A stretch of 64,000 nt of DNA. Origin: Pseudomonas sp. CFII64. Lineage in GTDB: Bacteria; Pseudomonadota; Gammaproteobacteria; Pseudomonadales; Pseudomonadaceae. The notes under the pieces were generated by a model that worked only from the letters and a program-made list of their open reading frames with translations, did not search any database and was not told the origin of the DNA. The position numbers and the translations under genes are program-made. Shown here piece after piece: positions 26,383 through 35,643 of this stretch; position 1 is the first letter of the stretch, and each line of letters begins with the position of its first letter. The stretch spans positions 62,001-126,000 of the forward strand of contig NZ_ATLO01000003.1 in assembly GCF_000416235.1 (NCBI RefSeq), written 5' to 3'.

Positions 26383-27545
26383 CCGAACCGACCTCGCCGA
26401 CGCCCGCCAACCCGGCCCCCGCGTCGTCCGCACCGCCCCCTCCAGCGCCGGCCCCCGCGACCAGCCAGCCGCGCTCGTTGCGTACCCGCGTTGTCTCCTC
26501 GATTATTTTCGGCGGCGTTGCCCTGATCGGCATCCTGATTGTGCTGTACGCCTGGCAACTGCCGCCATTCGGCAGTCCGATAGAAAGCACCGAGAATGCG
26601 CTGGTGCGCGGCCAGACCACGATCATCAGCCCGCAGCTGAGCGGCTACGTCTACGAAGTGCCGGTCCAGGATTTCCAGTTCGTCAAGCAAGGTGACTTGC
26701 TGGTGCGACTCGATGACCGAATCTATCGTCAGCATCTGGATCAGGCGGTCGCGCAACTGGGCATCCAGAAAGCCGCCCTCGCCAATAACCTGCAACAGCG
26801 GCGCAGCGCCGAAGCAACGATCATGCAACGCAAGGCGGCGCTGGAAAGCAGCATCGCGCAAGGTCGCAAGGCCTCGGCGGACCTGCGTCGCAGCCAGGCG
26901 CTGGTCACCGATGGGTCGATATCGAAAAGCGAACTGGATGTGGCCCGGGCCGCCGACGCTCAGGCGACCGCCGCCACCGCCGAAGCCCGAGCGGTGCTGG
27001 AGATCGCCAAGGAAGACCTGCAAACCGTGATCGTCAATCGCGGTTCGCTGGAGGCTTCGGTGGCCAACGCCGAAGCCGCCATTGAACTGGCACGCATCGA
27101 CCTGACCAATACGCGCATCCTCGCCCCCCGGGATGGGCAGCTCGGGCAGATCGGCGTGCGCCTGGGCGCTTACGTGAACTCCGGCGCGCAATTGATGGCA
27201 CTGGTGCCGAACCGGCTGTGGATCATTGCCAACATGAAGGAAACCCAGATGGCCGCTGTCCGTCTCGGTCAGCCGGTGACGTTCAGTGTCGACGCCCTGA
27301 ATCACCAGAAAATGAACGGTCGCGTGCAACGCATCGCCCCCGCCACCGGTTCGGAGTTCAGCCTGCTGCCGGCGGACAATGCCACGGGTAACTTCGTCAA
27401 GATTGCCCAGCGGATTCCAGTGCGCATCATCGTCGAGCCCGATCAGCCACTTGCCGAGCATCTGCGACCGGGCATGTCAGTGGTGGTCAGCATCGACACC
27501 AGCCGCGATGGTGAAATACCACCCGATCCGGGCACCGAAGACTGA
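26379..27545 (+). CDS. HlyD/EmrA family membrane fusion protein
   Basis: 388 residues: a Pro/Ala-rich cytoplasmic N-terminus (about 1-30), one transmembrane helix (about 40-61), lipoyl halves (SPQLSGYVYEVPVQDFQFVK and TRILAPRDGQLGQIGVRLGA) around a long coiled-coil hairpin (about 110-225), and a C-terminal beta region (RIPVRIIVEPDQPL). It pairs with the overlapping MFS transporter to span the periplasm. Confidence 0.88.
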   Translation: MTEPTSPTPANPAPASSAPPPPAPAPATSQPRSLRTRVVSSIIFGGVALIGILIVLYAWQLPPFGSPIESTENALVRGQTTIISPQLSGYVYEVPVQDFQFVKQGDLLVRLDDRIYRQHLDQAVAQLGIQKAALANNLQQRRSAEATIMQRKAALESSIAQGRKASADLRRSQALVTDGSISKSELDVARAADAQATAATAEARAVLEIAKEDLQTVIVNRGSLEASVANAEAAIELARIDLTNTRILAPRDGQLGQIGVRLGAYVNSGAQLMALVPNRLWIIANMKETQMAAVRLGQPVTFSVDALNHQKMNGRVQRIAPATGSEFSLLPADNATGNFVKIAQRIPVRIIVEPDQPLAEHLRPGMSVVVSIDTSRDGEIPPDPGTED

Positions 27546-27697
27546 TACCCGCTATGGTCCCATGCATGAATGCCTTGGCGTTTTGCAGGAATGCCGATTG
27601 TGCTCTGCAAATTTGCACTGGTAGCATCGGCGGTCGCTGCTCTGACCGCCCGGGCTAAAATCCGGACCCAAAACAACAATGAACAGGGAGTTTGCAG

Positions 27698-28795
27698 ATG
27701 ACTGTACAGGTTGTAACCGGCGTATCTGACCCGCAGGATTTCCCTCAAGACACCGTGCTGGCCGAGGTCCGCAACCATATCGGGCACCTGACCCTCAATC
27801 GCCCGGCCGGCCTCAACGCCATTGACCTGAACATGGTGCGCGGCCTGCAACGTCAGCTTGACAGCTGGGCCGAAGACGATTCGGTGTACGCCGTGGTCCT
27901 GCGTGGCGCTGGTGACAAGGCGTTCTGTGCCGGTGGCGACATTCGCTCGCTGTATGACAGTTTCAAAAACGGTCAGACCTTGCATCAGGACTTCTTCGTT
28001 GAGGAGTACGCCCTGGACCTGACCCTTCACCATTACCCAAAACCGGTGCTCGCGCTGATGGACGGCTTCGTCCTGGGCGGCGGCATGGGCCTGGTGCAAG
28101 GCGCTGATCTGCGGGTGGTGACTGAACGCAGCCGGTTGGGTATGCCGGAAGTGGCAATCGGTTATTTCCCGGACGTGGGCGGCAGTCATTTCCTGTCGCG
28201 AATCCCTGGCGCACTGGGTACTTATCTGGGCGTCACGGGCGTTCAAATCGCTGCCGCCGACGCGCTGTATTGCGGCCTGGCCGACTGGTATCTGCACAGC
28301 GATGCGCTTGCCGAACTGGATCAACTGCTCGACCAGATGCCATGGCGCACCAGCGCGCTGAAGGATCTGCAGGGCGTCATGGCCGGACTGGCAAGCCAGG
28401 TTCTGGCTGATCCGCCGCTGGAGAAGCTGCGGCCGACCATCGACCACTTTTTCGCGCTGCCCGATATCCCGAGCATCATCGAACAACTGCGTGAAGTGAC
28501 CGTCGCTGACAGCCACTCATGGGCCTTGTCCACGGCAACGCTGATGGAAACGCGCTCGCCGCTGGCCATGGCCGTGACCCTGGAAATGTTGCGCCGTGGC
28601 CGGTATCTGTCGCTGGAAAAGTGTTTTGCCATGGAGCTGCACCTGGATCGCCAATGGTTTGAACGGGGCGATCTCATCGAAGGCGTCCGCGCCCTGATTA
28701 TTGATAAAGACAAGAAGCCACAATGGAATCCGCCCAGCGTGCAGGCCTTGAAGGCCGAGCAGGTACACGGATTCTTCAACGGCCAGGAGAACTGA
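27698..28795 (+). CDS. Enoyl-CoA hydratase/isomerase family, 3-hydroxyisobutyryl-CoA hydrolase-like
   Basis: 365 residues, the length of the 3-hydroxyisobutyryl-CoA hydrolase (HIBCH) branch rather than the 260-residue hydratases. Crotonase oxyanion-hole segments are visible: GAGDKAFCAGGDIRSLYDS (69-87) and DGFVLGGGMGLVQGADLRV (about 124-142), followed by RLGMPEVAIGYFPDVGGSHF. HIBCH cleaves 3-hydroxyisobutyryl-CoA in valine breakdown. GGGAG lies 8 bases before the ATG. An acyl-CoA dehydrogenase gene starts three bases after the stop and supports this pathway. Confidence 0.85.
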   Translation: MTVQVVTGVSDPQDFPQDTVLAEVRNHIGHLTLNRPAGLNAIDLNMVRGLQRQLDSWAEDDSVYAVVLRGAGDKAFCAGGDIRSLYDSFKNGQTLHQDFFVEEYALDLTLHHYPKPVLALMDGFVLGGGMGLVQGADLRVVTERSRLGMPEVAIGYFPDVGGSHFLSRIPGALGTYLGVTGVQIAAADALYCGLADWYLHSDALAELDQLLDQMPWRTSALKDLQGVMAGLASQVLADPPLEKLRPTIDHFFALPDIPSIIEQLREVTVADSHSWALSTATLMETRSPLAMAVTLEMLRRGRYLSLEKCFAMELHLDRQWFERGDLIEGVRALIIDKDKKPQWNPPSVQALKAEQVHGFFNGQEN

Positions 28796-28798
28796 GTC

Positions 28799-29950
28799 AT
28801 GCACGATATTGAACTGAGTGAAGAACAAGTGATGATCCGCGACATGGCGCGCGAATTTGCCCGCAATGAAATCGCGCCCCATGCCCAGGCCTGGGAAAAA
28901 GCCGGCTGGATCGACGACGCGCTGGTCACCAAATTGGGCGACCTCGGCCTGCTGGGCATGGTGGTCCCGGAAGAATGGGGCGGCACCTATATCGATTACG
29001 TGGCCTACGCCCTGGCCGTGGAGGAAATCTCTGCGGGCGATGCGGCCACCGGCACCCTGATGAGCGTGCACAGTTCGGTGGGCTGCGGCCCGGTTCTCAA
29101 CTACGGCAGCGAAGAACAGAAACACACCTGGCTGGCGAAGCTGGCCAGTGGTCGCGCCATCGGCTGCTTCTGTTTGACCGAACCTCATGCCGGGTCCGAA
29201 GCCCATAACCTGCGCACCCGTGCGGAGTTGCGCGACGGCCAATGGATTCTCAACGGCGCCAAGCAGTTCGTCAGTAACGGCAAGCGCGCACAGCTGGCTA
29301 TCGTTTTCGCCGTGACCGATCCGGAGCTGGGCAAGAAAGGCTTGTCGGCGTTTCTGGTGCCCACTGACACCCCCGGTTTTGTAGTGGATCGCACTGAGCA
29401 CAAAATGGGCATCCGTGCTTCCGATACCTGCGCGGTGACCCTGAGTGACTGCCGAATCCCCGCTGCCAACCTGCTTGGCGAGCGCGGCAAGGGCCTGGCC
29501 ATCGCGTTGTCGAACCTGGAAGGTGGCCGCATCGGTATCGCCGCCCAGGCGTTGGGAATTGCGCGCGCCGCGTTCGAAGCTGCGCTGGAATATGCCCGGG
29601 AACGCGTGCAATTCGACAAGCCGATCATCGAGCACCAGAGCGTGTCCAACATGCTCGCCGACATGCACACCCGCATCAACGCCACACGGTTATTGATCCT
29701 GCATGCGGCGCGGCTGCGCAGCGCAGGCAAACCCTGCCTGTCGGAAGCGTCCCAGGCCAAGCTGTTCGCCTCGGAAATGGCCGAATGGGTTTGCTCAAAA
29801 GCGATCCAGATTCACGGCGGCTACGGTTATCTGGAAGATTACCCGGTAGAGCGTTATTACCGGGATGCGCGGATAACCCAGATTTATGAAGGATCGAGTG
29901 AAATCCAGCGCCTGGTGATCGCGCGGGAGCTCAAGCATTATCTGGTTTAA
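28799..29950 (+). CDS. Acyl-CoA dehydrogenase, likely isobutyryl/short branched chain
   Basis: 383 residues with the standard FAD-dependent fold: [20 protein letters not shown] (flavin contact), the helical C-terminal domain with [20 protein letters not shown], and the catalytic glutamate at about 364 in [11 protein letters not shown]. The position of the base and the operon with a HIBCH-like gene fit isobutyryl-CoA dehydrogenase of valine catabolism; other short-chain acyl-CoAs remain possible. A double REP cluster follows the stop. Confidence 0.87.
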   Translation: MHDIELSEEQVMIRDMAREFARNEIAPHAQAWEKAGWIDDALVTKLGDLGLLGMVVPEEWGGTYIDYVAYALAVEEISAGDAATGTLMSVHSSVGCGPVLNYGSEEQKHTWLAKLASGRAIGCFCLTEPHAGSEAHNLRTRAELRDGQWILNGAKQFVSNGKRAQLAIVFAVTDPELGKKGLSAFLVPTDTPGFVVDRTEHKMGIRASDTCAVTLSDCRIPAANLLGERGKGLAIALSNLEGGRIGIAAQALGIARAAFEAALEYARERVQFDKPIIEHQSVSNMLADMHTRINATRLLILHAARLRSAGKPCLSEASQAKLFASEMAEWVCSKAIQIHGGYGYLEDYPVERYYRDARITQIYEGSSEIQRLVIARELKHYLV

Positions 29951-30270
29951 AGCGGATCCGGCATTGTCCCCGAAGGCTACCTCAGCCCCGGTAGGAGGGG
30001 ACTTGTCCCCGATGGCGGCGGATTGGCCAGCATCATTCAGCTGATCCAGTCCGGCGTCTGCGCCTACGCTTCCCGGACAAGTCCGGTCCTACCCTGGATC
30101 TGGTCGCACCGGGCTTACCCCAATGCCTACCGCCGCCCCGGTAGGAGGGGACTTGTCCCCGAAGCGTCAGTTTGGCCAGCATCATTCAGCTGATCCAACC
30201 CAGTGTCTGCGCCTACGCTTCCCGGACAAGTCCGGTCCTACCGAGGCTCGTCGCTCCCCGTTGGCAGCAT
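29951..30270. repeat. Double BIME between convergent genes
   Basis: Two copies of one long REP unit: 29988-30093 and 30138-30242. Each begins GGTAGGAGGGGACTTGTCCC, has a shared core GGCCAGCATCATTCAGCTGA, and ends TTCCCGGACAAGTCCGGTCC. The spacers differ by several substitutions, so this duplication is older than the identical pair at 841. The whole gap is accounted for by these copies. Confidence 0.85.
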
Positions 30271-33200
30271 TCAAGTCGTGGGAGCGTTGAACCGCTCGCG
30301 GCCCAGCAAGGTAACCAGCAAGGTAATCGAGTCGGCATTGCTCAATATGATGTCGCCACGTCTGTCCGCATCGGCATAAAACACATCCCGAGCCTCTTCC
30401 AGCGTTTCTTTCCCGGTAATGGTCAGAATTGTGAGCCTGGCGTCTCCGTCACTGGTCATAAGATCGCGGGGGAGTTCATCGCTGGTGGTGTCCTTGAACA
30501 AATCCTCCCGAGCCGTCATGTAGGAAAGACAGTGCTGTTGATAATGCTCATAGCGTCGCTTCAGGCCCCGATAATAATCACCACCGTCGTAAATCAAATC
30601 CAGATACGGCGCTGAGGACTCCACATAGGCAATGTCGTGGCTGTTATTGGCGATATGCGACAGCTCGTGAAGCAGTATGGTGGTTCGAAAATGCGCAGCA
30701 ATGTTGAAGCCGTTCTGGCCGATGACCGGGGGTTTGAGGCGGTAGACAGGGTTGCGAAAAAAACGCTCGGTCAGAAAAATTCGTTTGCGCGCATCCGAAC
30801 TAAAGGTGAACGCACTGGATTCCTGCACACCCAGCTTGTTGGTCCCCACGACAATTCGCTCGGAGGAGAATGGCGAGAGTGACTGATCCAGCAGTACTTC
30901 CTGCAGCTCGGTGATCCGTTTAATGATCGAGGCAATCAATCGTTCGCTGGGCGTTTTAACGCCAAAGAATGCGCTCACCAGTTGACTGGCCCGCACCGAG
31001 ATCAGCCCGGTAGCCGGCTCTGACTGCAAATTTTCGCGGGCAACGCCGAGAAAATTCCGGGCCCCCAGATGAGCTTCGCCTATCCGCCTTGCTCGATCCG
31101 GGAACAAACGACGAATCTCCGACATACCCCGGGCTTCGACAATCAACATCTGATCCACATGATAATCAAAGGTGAAATTGCTCAGGCGGGTCTGAATACT
31201 GCCCCCGCCCCTGAGTCCGCCTTCGAGATCAAGCGTCCATCGCTGATTCTCGTCGGACCGGACCGGCGGCCCAAGGATGTCGTCTTTGACGATGCGGTAA
31301 CCTGCCTGAGTGAATCTGACCTGGTAGACCTTGCCGCCTACAGCAGCAAACTCGTCATGGGTCCGGCTATTGCGATACAGACCAAAAAGGTTTTCCTTCT
31401 CCAGTTCGCTCAAGGAAACGTTGTCTGCTTCCAACAACCGGAGCCGGTTACGCAAATCGGGAGTCAGCCCACTGTTGCCCCAGGAAAAATCCAGCCGCAA
31501 CAAAGCTCGCTCCTCAACGGAGGGTTCCTGGACCGTAGTTGACCTGCTTGCTTCCGGATCCTCTCGCCACGAAATCAATGTGGCGATAGCCGTTGAGAAC
31601 TCAGACAGCGCCTTGCCCCATTGACGTGCGCCAAGGTCCTGAGCAGTGGCCGTCAGCCAGGAGTGGCTTTGCCAGGCCCGGACCAGCAATCCAAGTCGCC
31701 CAGGCAACAAGGCCAGGGTCTGTTCGCCGCCCAGGCTCAACAGAAACCGGTTCCCTTGCTGGTTGAACTGCGCCGTGGTGACGCTCGCCGTCCTCGCAGC
31801 CAGCATCAGCACCGACTTCATGCCTTCGAATAAATAGCTCAGGGCGTTGCTGCGCACCGGCTCGATCAGGATATGAGGCGCTGCTGGCGGGAATAATGGC
31901 ACCTCCATGAATGCCTCGGTACTCCAGGGCAGATGCGGCTCGATGAACCCGCCGTTGTCGTAGATTCGACGCACTCGCGGATCGAGATGCTCAAGGATAA
32001 TTGACTGCAGGCTTCGAGAGCCCTGGATGGCCGCCCATAACGCAGCCTCGTTGGCGTACTCCACAAACTGCACGCGGTCGGCCAGCATCGAATACAGAAT
32101 CCAGGGGCCCTTCGTGGAATCCTGGGCAGTGATCAAGTACAGACCTGTCACCACATCCGGTGCGCGGCCCGGTTCGGCGACCAGCTGCAGCGGACTCAAT
32201 ACAACCTGCTCACCGTCCACCGGCAACCGGGCCAGTCCATCGGGCATAAGCAGGATGCTACGGACATAGCCCAGCGCCTTTTCGGAAAACAGCTTTTGCA
32301 GCTTGAGCTCAAAAGCCCCAAGCATCAGCCACGGAGGCATGCATTCGCCGAACAACCGGACTCGCCGGGCATGCTCGGGATCATGCACATTCAACTTCTC
32401 GGCCAGCAGCACCTGAAAACCGGCCCCGACGTCGAGATCACGCACCAGATCCCTGACGTAATTGGCATCGGGCAAAGACGTCGCAAGATAACCGTCCTGC
32501 ACGGCAGTGCTTAGCGTTACGTCCTGCGCGCCGCCAAAGCGGTTGATGGCAAATTGCGTGAGCGTTTGCGTGTTTGTCTGGGTCGCTGCCGCCACCGAGG
32601 ACGGAATTTCTCCGGGCAGTGACGGCGCGCCGACATAATGGGTCAGCCGGACCAGAATTTTGTCCGGGTCAAGCGACTGACCGGCGAAGTCTTTTTTCAG
32701 ACGAGCAAGTATGAGATCCCGAGCATGCTGCTCCAGACTCGGGATGTCGAACAGGAAGTCGTGTTCAGGGTCCTGGGTGATGTAGGCCCTGAGCAGCAGC
32801 TCGCTGAGGGCTTCAAGGTCCTGGGTGCTGGCATCGTTAACCCATTGCGGTACTGATGCCTGGAACAGCGCGACTTCAAGAGTGTACGACAGGAAATCTA
32901 CGATCTCACGCACGTTGTCTTCGGTATTTGCCGTACTGATGAGTTTCTCCAGCAGTGCAGCATCGACCTTCCAGCGTATGGCATTGTCGCAAGCGGCTTC
33001 GACTTCCTCGATTTGGCGTTCCTGCTCGACGCCCTGAAGGTGCTCGATAAAATCTTCATCGACACGTTCCAGACTGACCCTGACTGACTGGGCCTGGCGC
33101 AAATAAGCGTCGATGCGTTCAATTGCCGGTGAGCTGAAGCAAGCCAGCCACTGCGGTTTTGTTGCCGGATCGGCCAACTTCCCGTTGATGAACGCCTGCA

Positions 33201-35484
33201 GGTCAGCGTGTGTCTGACATTCCTGCAGGCCGGTGTTCAGGGAGCACAACAGAAATTTGCCTTCCCGAACCAGGGGCTGGCGCAGGACAAACACACCGCT
33301 CATGGGTTCGGCACGAAAGTGCGGCGGATAGACGACATGGAGCGCATACACCTCGGTCACGGAATCGCCAAAATGAGCACGCAGGCTCAAGCTCGGCCGA
33401 TCCAGCACCTGCCCGAGCATGGCCAGGGATTGGGCATTGAATTTGCCAAATTGCTCTTCCATTCGCCACGCAAGACGTAACAGGCTGCTACGAATGCCCC
33501 TGCTCACCTTTGCGGGTAGGGTCTGCGTGTTCAGTTGACGCAGTTGTCGACTGTGCGAGCGCCGGGCCTGCCAGGTAAGTGCCTGGCGGAAACCAGCATC
33601 GGCCAGATCAAGGATGTGCTCCAGCATTCTGGCGGCGGGTGTTGCCCGCGCACGCCGGTCTGCTGCTTCAAGGACTTGGCTGAACACCCGTGAGCCGTCC
33701 GGAATTGGCGTCGGGACGTGGCCGGTTATTCTTTCCAGCAGCAGATCCACCAGCTTCATTGAAGCTGAACCAGGCATTTCGACCCAAAGCGTACTGGCGT
33801 CGATTGTCACCTCATTGAAAATCGACAGATAGTGATTCAGAACTCGTCGTGCACAATCGAAGGCGCCAGGATGAAGGTCAGCGGTACGGTCGACCTCCTG
33901 TTTAACCCAACCTAGGTATTGCTGCCAGGTACGCAACGCTGCGTCCTTGCTGTCACCGGCAGGTATGAAGGCGCTGGCGTGCCCGGAGATTTCTGGCCAG
34001 GCCTGTTCAAAGGCCAGCGATTGCTCGCGCCAGCGGCCTGATCCACCCAACGAAACGAGGCCTGGGTTGAGCAACGGACGGATATCCAGGGCATCGTCGA
34101 CGATGACTGCGGCCTGGTTGACTCGGTCGCAAGGCAAGTCGATAGCGTGAGCGAGATTGCGTTTTTGCAAGGCAATGATTGAATCCATCAGCTCGCTGAA
34201 CAGCGGCCGATCAAGTGCGTCCTGACGCAAGCGTAACTTGCCGGGTGCGGTGAGCAACCGATGATCGTTCAGCGATGAGCATTCAAGTAATTCGGCGCGG
34301 CCGGCCGTCGAGGTGAAATGTTCGATGAGCGCAGCGATACCCGCAAAACGGCGCAGCCCATGCTTTGCGCAATACAGCAGCACCCCAGGCAGTTGCATGG
34401 CTGCCAGGTCAACGAGGAAGATGCCGGCAAGCTTCACCGGTTCCCCGCCAGCCACCGATACCGATAGCCTTGTCGGCGCAAGGCGTCTTTCACTGGCAAC
34501 CGCGTTGGACACCGGATGCAATCTGCGTAGCAGACCGCCCTCGTAGCTGGAAACCTCACCAGCCCAGTTGGCAGTCAGCAGCCGGTGGTGAAAGGTATCC
34601 GCCAAAAACCGGGCTGCAAGGTCGCGCCGGGTACCGCCGCCGACGACCGCTTCGGACCAGAAACTGTCCAGCAGCTCTTCATAACAACCCTTCGTCGCGG
34701 CCCGAACGCCAGCAAGCGCAGTCTCGAAAGGCTGCGCCTGAACAGAGTCAAGCACCCGCCCTGTCTCGCCGAGAAAGCGTCTCTGCAATTCACGGTCAGG
34801 CGCCCCCGCGACACGCTCATCCATTGCCGCCTCGGCCAGGGTTTGCGTACCCATCACTACCGGGCTCACGTCAGCCTCAGCCGAGCCCGGTGCCCCAACC
34901 CGAACCACCTGCAATAGATGCGTGAATACATTTAACGTCGTCTCAGGCAGCGCCCGCTCCAGTGTTTCCTGAAAAGCGCGGCCCACCGCTGTTTGCAGTG
35001 ACGGCAAGAGCATCAGGTGATCGGCCATAACAGCCAACCCCTGCCCGTGCTGGCGGAGAATCGAGCGCATGCGCCGCTCGAACGGATCACCTTCGACCCA
35101 TTCATACTCCCATGCCGACGTGACGGCCGGTGTGATTCTGAAACGAGTGTCGAGCGCTTGCAGCAGATGCTGGCGGCTGGCAAACATCTCCAGTCCGTCG
35201 AGCAGGGTATGCAGAAAAACCGGCCCATCAGTGCGCGCGTGATCAGTAAGCAGCGCCGCACCGGCCAGTTCAGCCGTAGGCCAGGCGCCGCTATCAACGA
35301 CAATCTCGTCGACTCGGGGAGCATCAACGACGTTTTGACCGGCTTGCACTGGATCCGCCAGCCGGCCAAGCCATTGATGTTGCTCTGCGGTGATCTGCGC
35401 CCGAGCCAGCGCGTTGTCCAAATCCGCAACATAGCGCGTGCGCAGTGCATCGCTGGAAAAATAGGGGATAGATGCCAGTGGCAT
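30271..35484 (-). CDS. Giant putative toxin (DUF6543/dermonecrotic-toxin-like) with C-terminal zincin motif, copy A
   Basis: 1737 residues, no signal peptide or clear membrane helix. It resembles the large Pseudomonas proteins annotated as DUF6543 or dermonecrotic toxin domain, including phrases like GLRRFAGIAALIEHFTSTAG. At residues 1606-1623 it has HELSHIANNSHDIAYVES: HExxH plus HD six and seven residues later, fitting a zinc metallopeptidase of the aspzincin (M35-like, DxxY) or metzincin (HExxHxxNxxH) type. Copy B is downstream in coordinate and aligns over the full length, with shared YDNGGFIE and IFLTERFF or IYLTERFF blocks. I start at 35484, with ACAAGGA 6-12 bases upstream. No export gene or immunity gene is recognisable next to it. 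Function unproven. Confidence 0.8.
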   Translation of the reverse strand: MPLASIPYFSSDALRTRYVADLDNALARAQITAEQHQWLGRLADPVQAGQNVVDAPRVDEIVVDSGAWPTAELAGAALLTDHARTDGPVFLHTLLDGLEMFASRQHLLQALDTRFRITPAVTSAWEYEWVEGDPFERRMRSILRQHGQGLAVMADHLMLLPSLQTAVGRAFQETLERALPETTLNVFTHLLQVVRVGAPGSAEADVSPVVMGTQTLAEAAMDERVAGAPDRELQRRFLGETGRVLDSVQAQPFETALAGVRAATKGCYEELLDSFWSEAVVGGGTRRDLAARFLADTFHHRLLTANWAGEVSSYEGGLLRRLHPVSNAVASERRLAPTRLSVSVAGGEPVKLAGIFLVDLAAMQLPGVLLYCAKHGLRRFAGIAALIEHFTSTAGRAELLECSSLNDHRLLTAPGKLRLRQDALDRPLFSELMDSIIALQKRNLAHAIDLPCDRVNQAAVIVDDALDIRPLLNPGLVSLGGSGRWREQSLAFEQAWPEISGHASAFIPAGDSKDAALRTWQQYLGWVKQEVDRTADLHPGAFDCARRVLNHYLSIFNEVTIDASTLWVEMPGSASMKLVDLLLERITGHVPTPIPDGSRVFSQVLEAADRRARATPAARMLEHILDLADAGFRQALTWQARRSHSRQLRQLNTQTLPAKVSRGIRSSLLRLAWRMEEQFGKFNAQSLAMLGQVLDRPSLSLRAHFGDSVTEVYALHVVYPPHFRAEPMSGVFVLRQPLVREGKFLLCSLNTGLQECQTHADLQAFINGKLADPATKPQWLACFSSPAIERIDAYLRQAQSVRVSLERVDEDFIEHLQGVEQERQIEEVEAACDNAIRWKVDAALLEKLISTANTEDNVREIVDFLSYTLEVALFQASVPQWVNDASTQDLEALSELLLRAYITQDPEHDFLFDIPSLEQHARDLILARLKKDFAGQSLDPDKILVRLTHYVGAPSLPGEIPSSVAAATQTNTQTLTQFAINRFGGAQDVTLSTAVQDGYLATSLPDANYVRDLVRDLDVGAGFQVLLAEKLNVHDPEHARRVRLFGECMPPWLMLGAFELKLQKLFSEKALGYVRSILLMPDGLARLPVDGEQVVLSPLQLVAEPGRAPDVVTGLYLITAQDSTKGPWILYSMLADRVQFVEYANEAALWAAIQGSRSLQSIILEHLDPRVRRIYDNGGFIEPHLPWSTEAFMEVPLFPPAAPHILIEPVRSNALSYLFEGMKSVLMLAARTASVTTAQFNQQGNRFLLSLGGEQTLALLPGRLGLLVRAWQSHSWLTATAQDLGARQWGKALSEFSTAIATLISWREDPEASRSTTVQEPSVEERALLRLDFSWGNSGLTPDLRNRLRLLEADNVSLSELEKENLFGLYRNSRTHDEFAAVGGKVYQVRFTQAGYRIVKDDILGPPVRSDENQRWTLDLEGGLRGGGSIQTRLSNFTFDYHVDQMLIVEARGMSEIRRLFPDRARRIGEAHLGARNFLGVARENLQSEPATGLISVRASQLVSAFFGVKTPSERLIASIIKRITELQEVLLDQSLSPFSSERIVVGTNKLGVQESSAFTFSSDARKRIFLTERFFRNPVYRLKPPVIGQNGFNIAAHFRTTILLHELSHIANNSHDIAYVESSAPYLDLIYDGGDYYRGLKRRYEHYQQHCLSYMTAREDLFKDTTSDELPRDLMTSDGDARLTILTITGKETLEEARDVFYADADRRGDIILSNADSITLLVTLLGRERFNAPTT

Positions 35485-35588
35485 GACAGCGTCCTTGTTC
35501 AAAGAACCTGCGCGCAGTCAGCGCAAAGTCCTGGAGAAAAAAACAAGGAGCTTATCCGTGGCCTTGGGCAGTCATTCCATACATAAAG
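35485..35588 (-). promoter_or_regulatory. Promoter and structured leader of giant protein copy A
   Basis: Reading the minus strand, CTTTATGTA (from 35588) looks like a -10 region. 32 bases on, GATAAGCTCCTTGTT (35542-35556) begins exactly 72 bases before the ATG. TCCTTGTT in it is complementary to AACAAGGA, the ribosome site. That site, ACAAGGACG, also fits the CsrA/RsmA consensus. Positions of both elements match copy B exactly. Confidence 0.55.
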
Positions 35589-35643
35589 CTGCGCGCCGTG
35601 GCCCGTTGCCGCCGTTCAGCAAAGTAACGCCCGCAGCGCTCTT

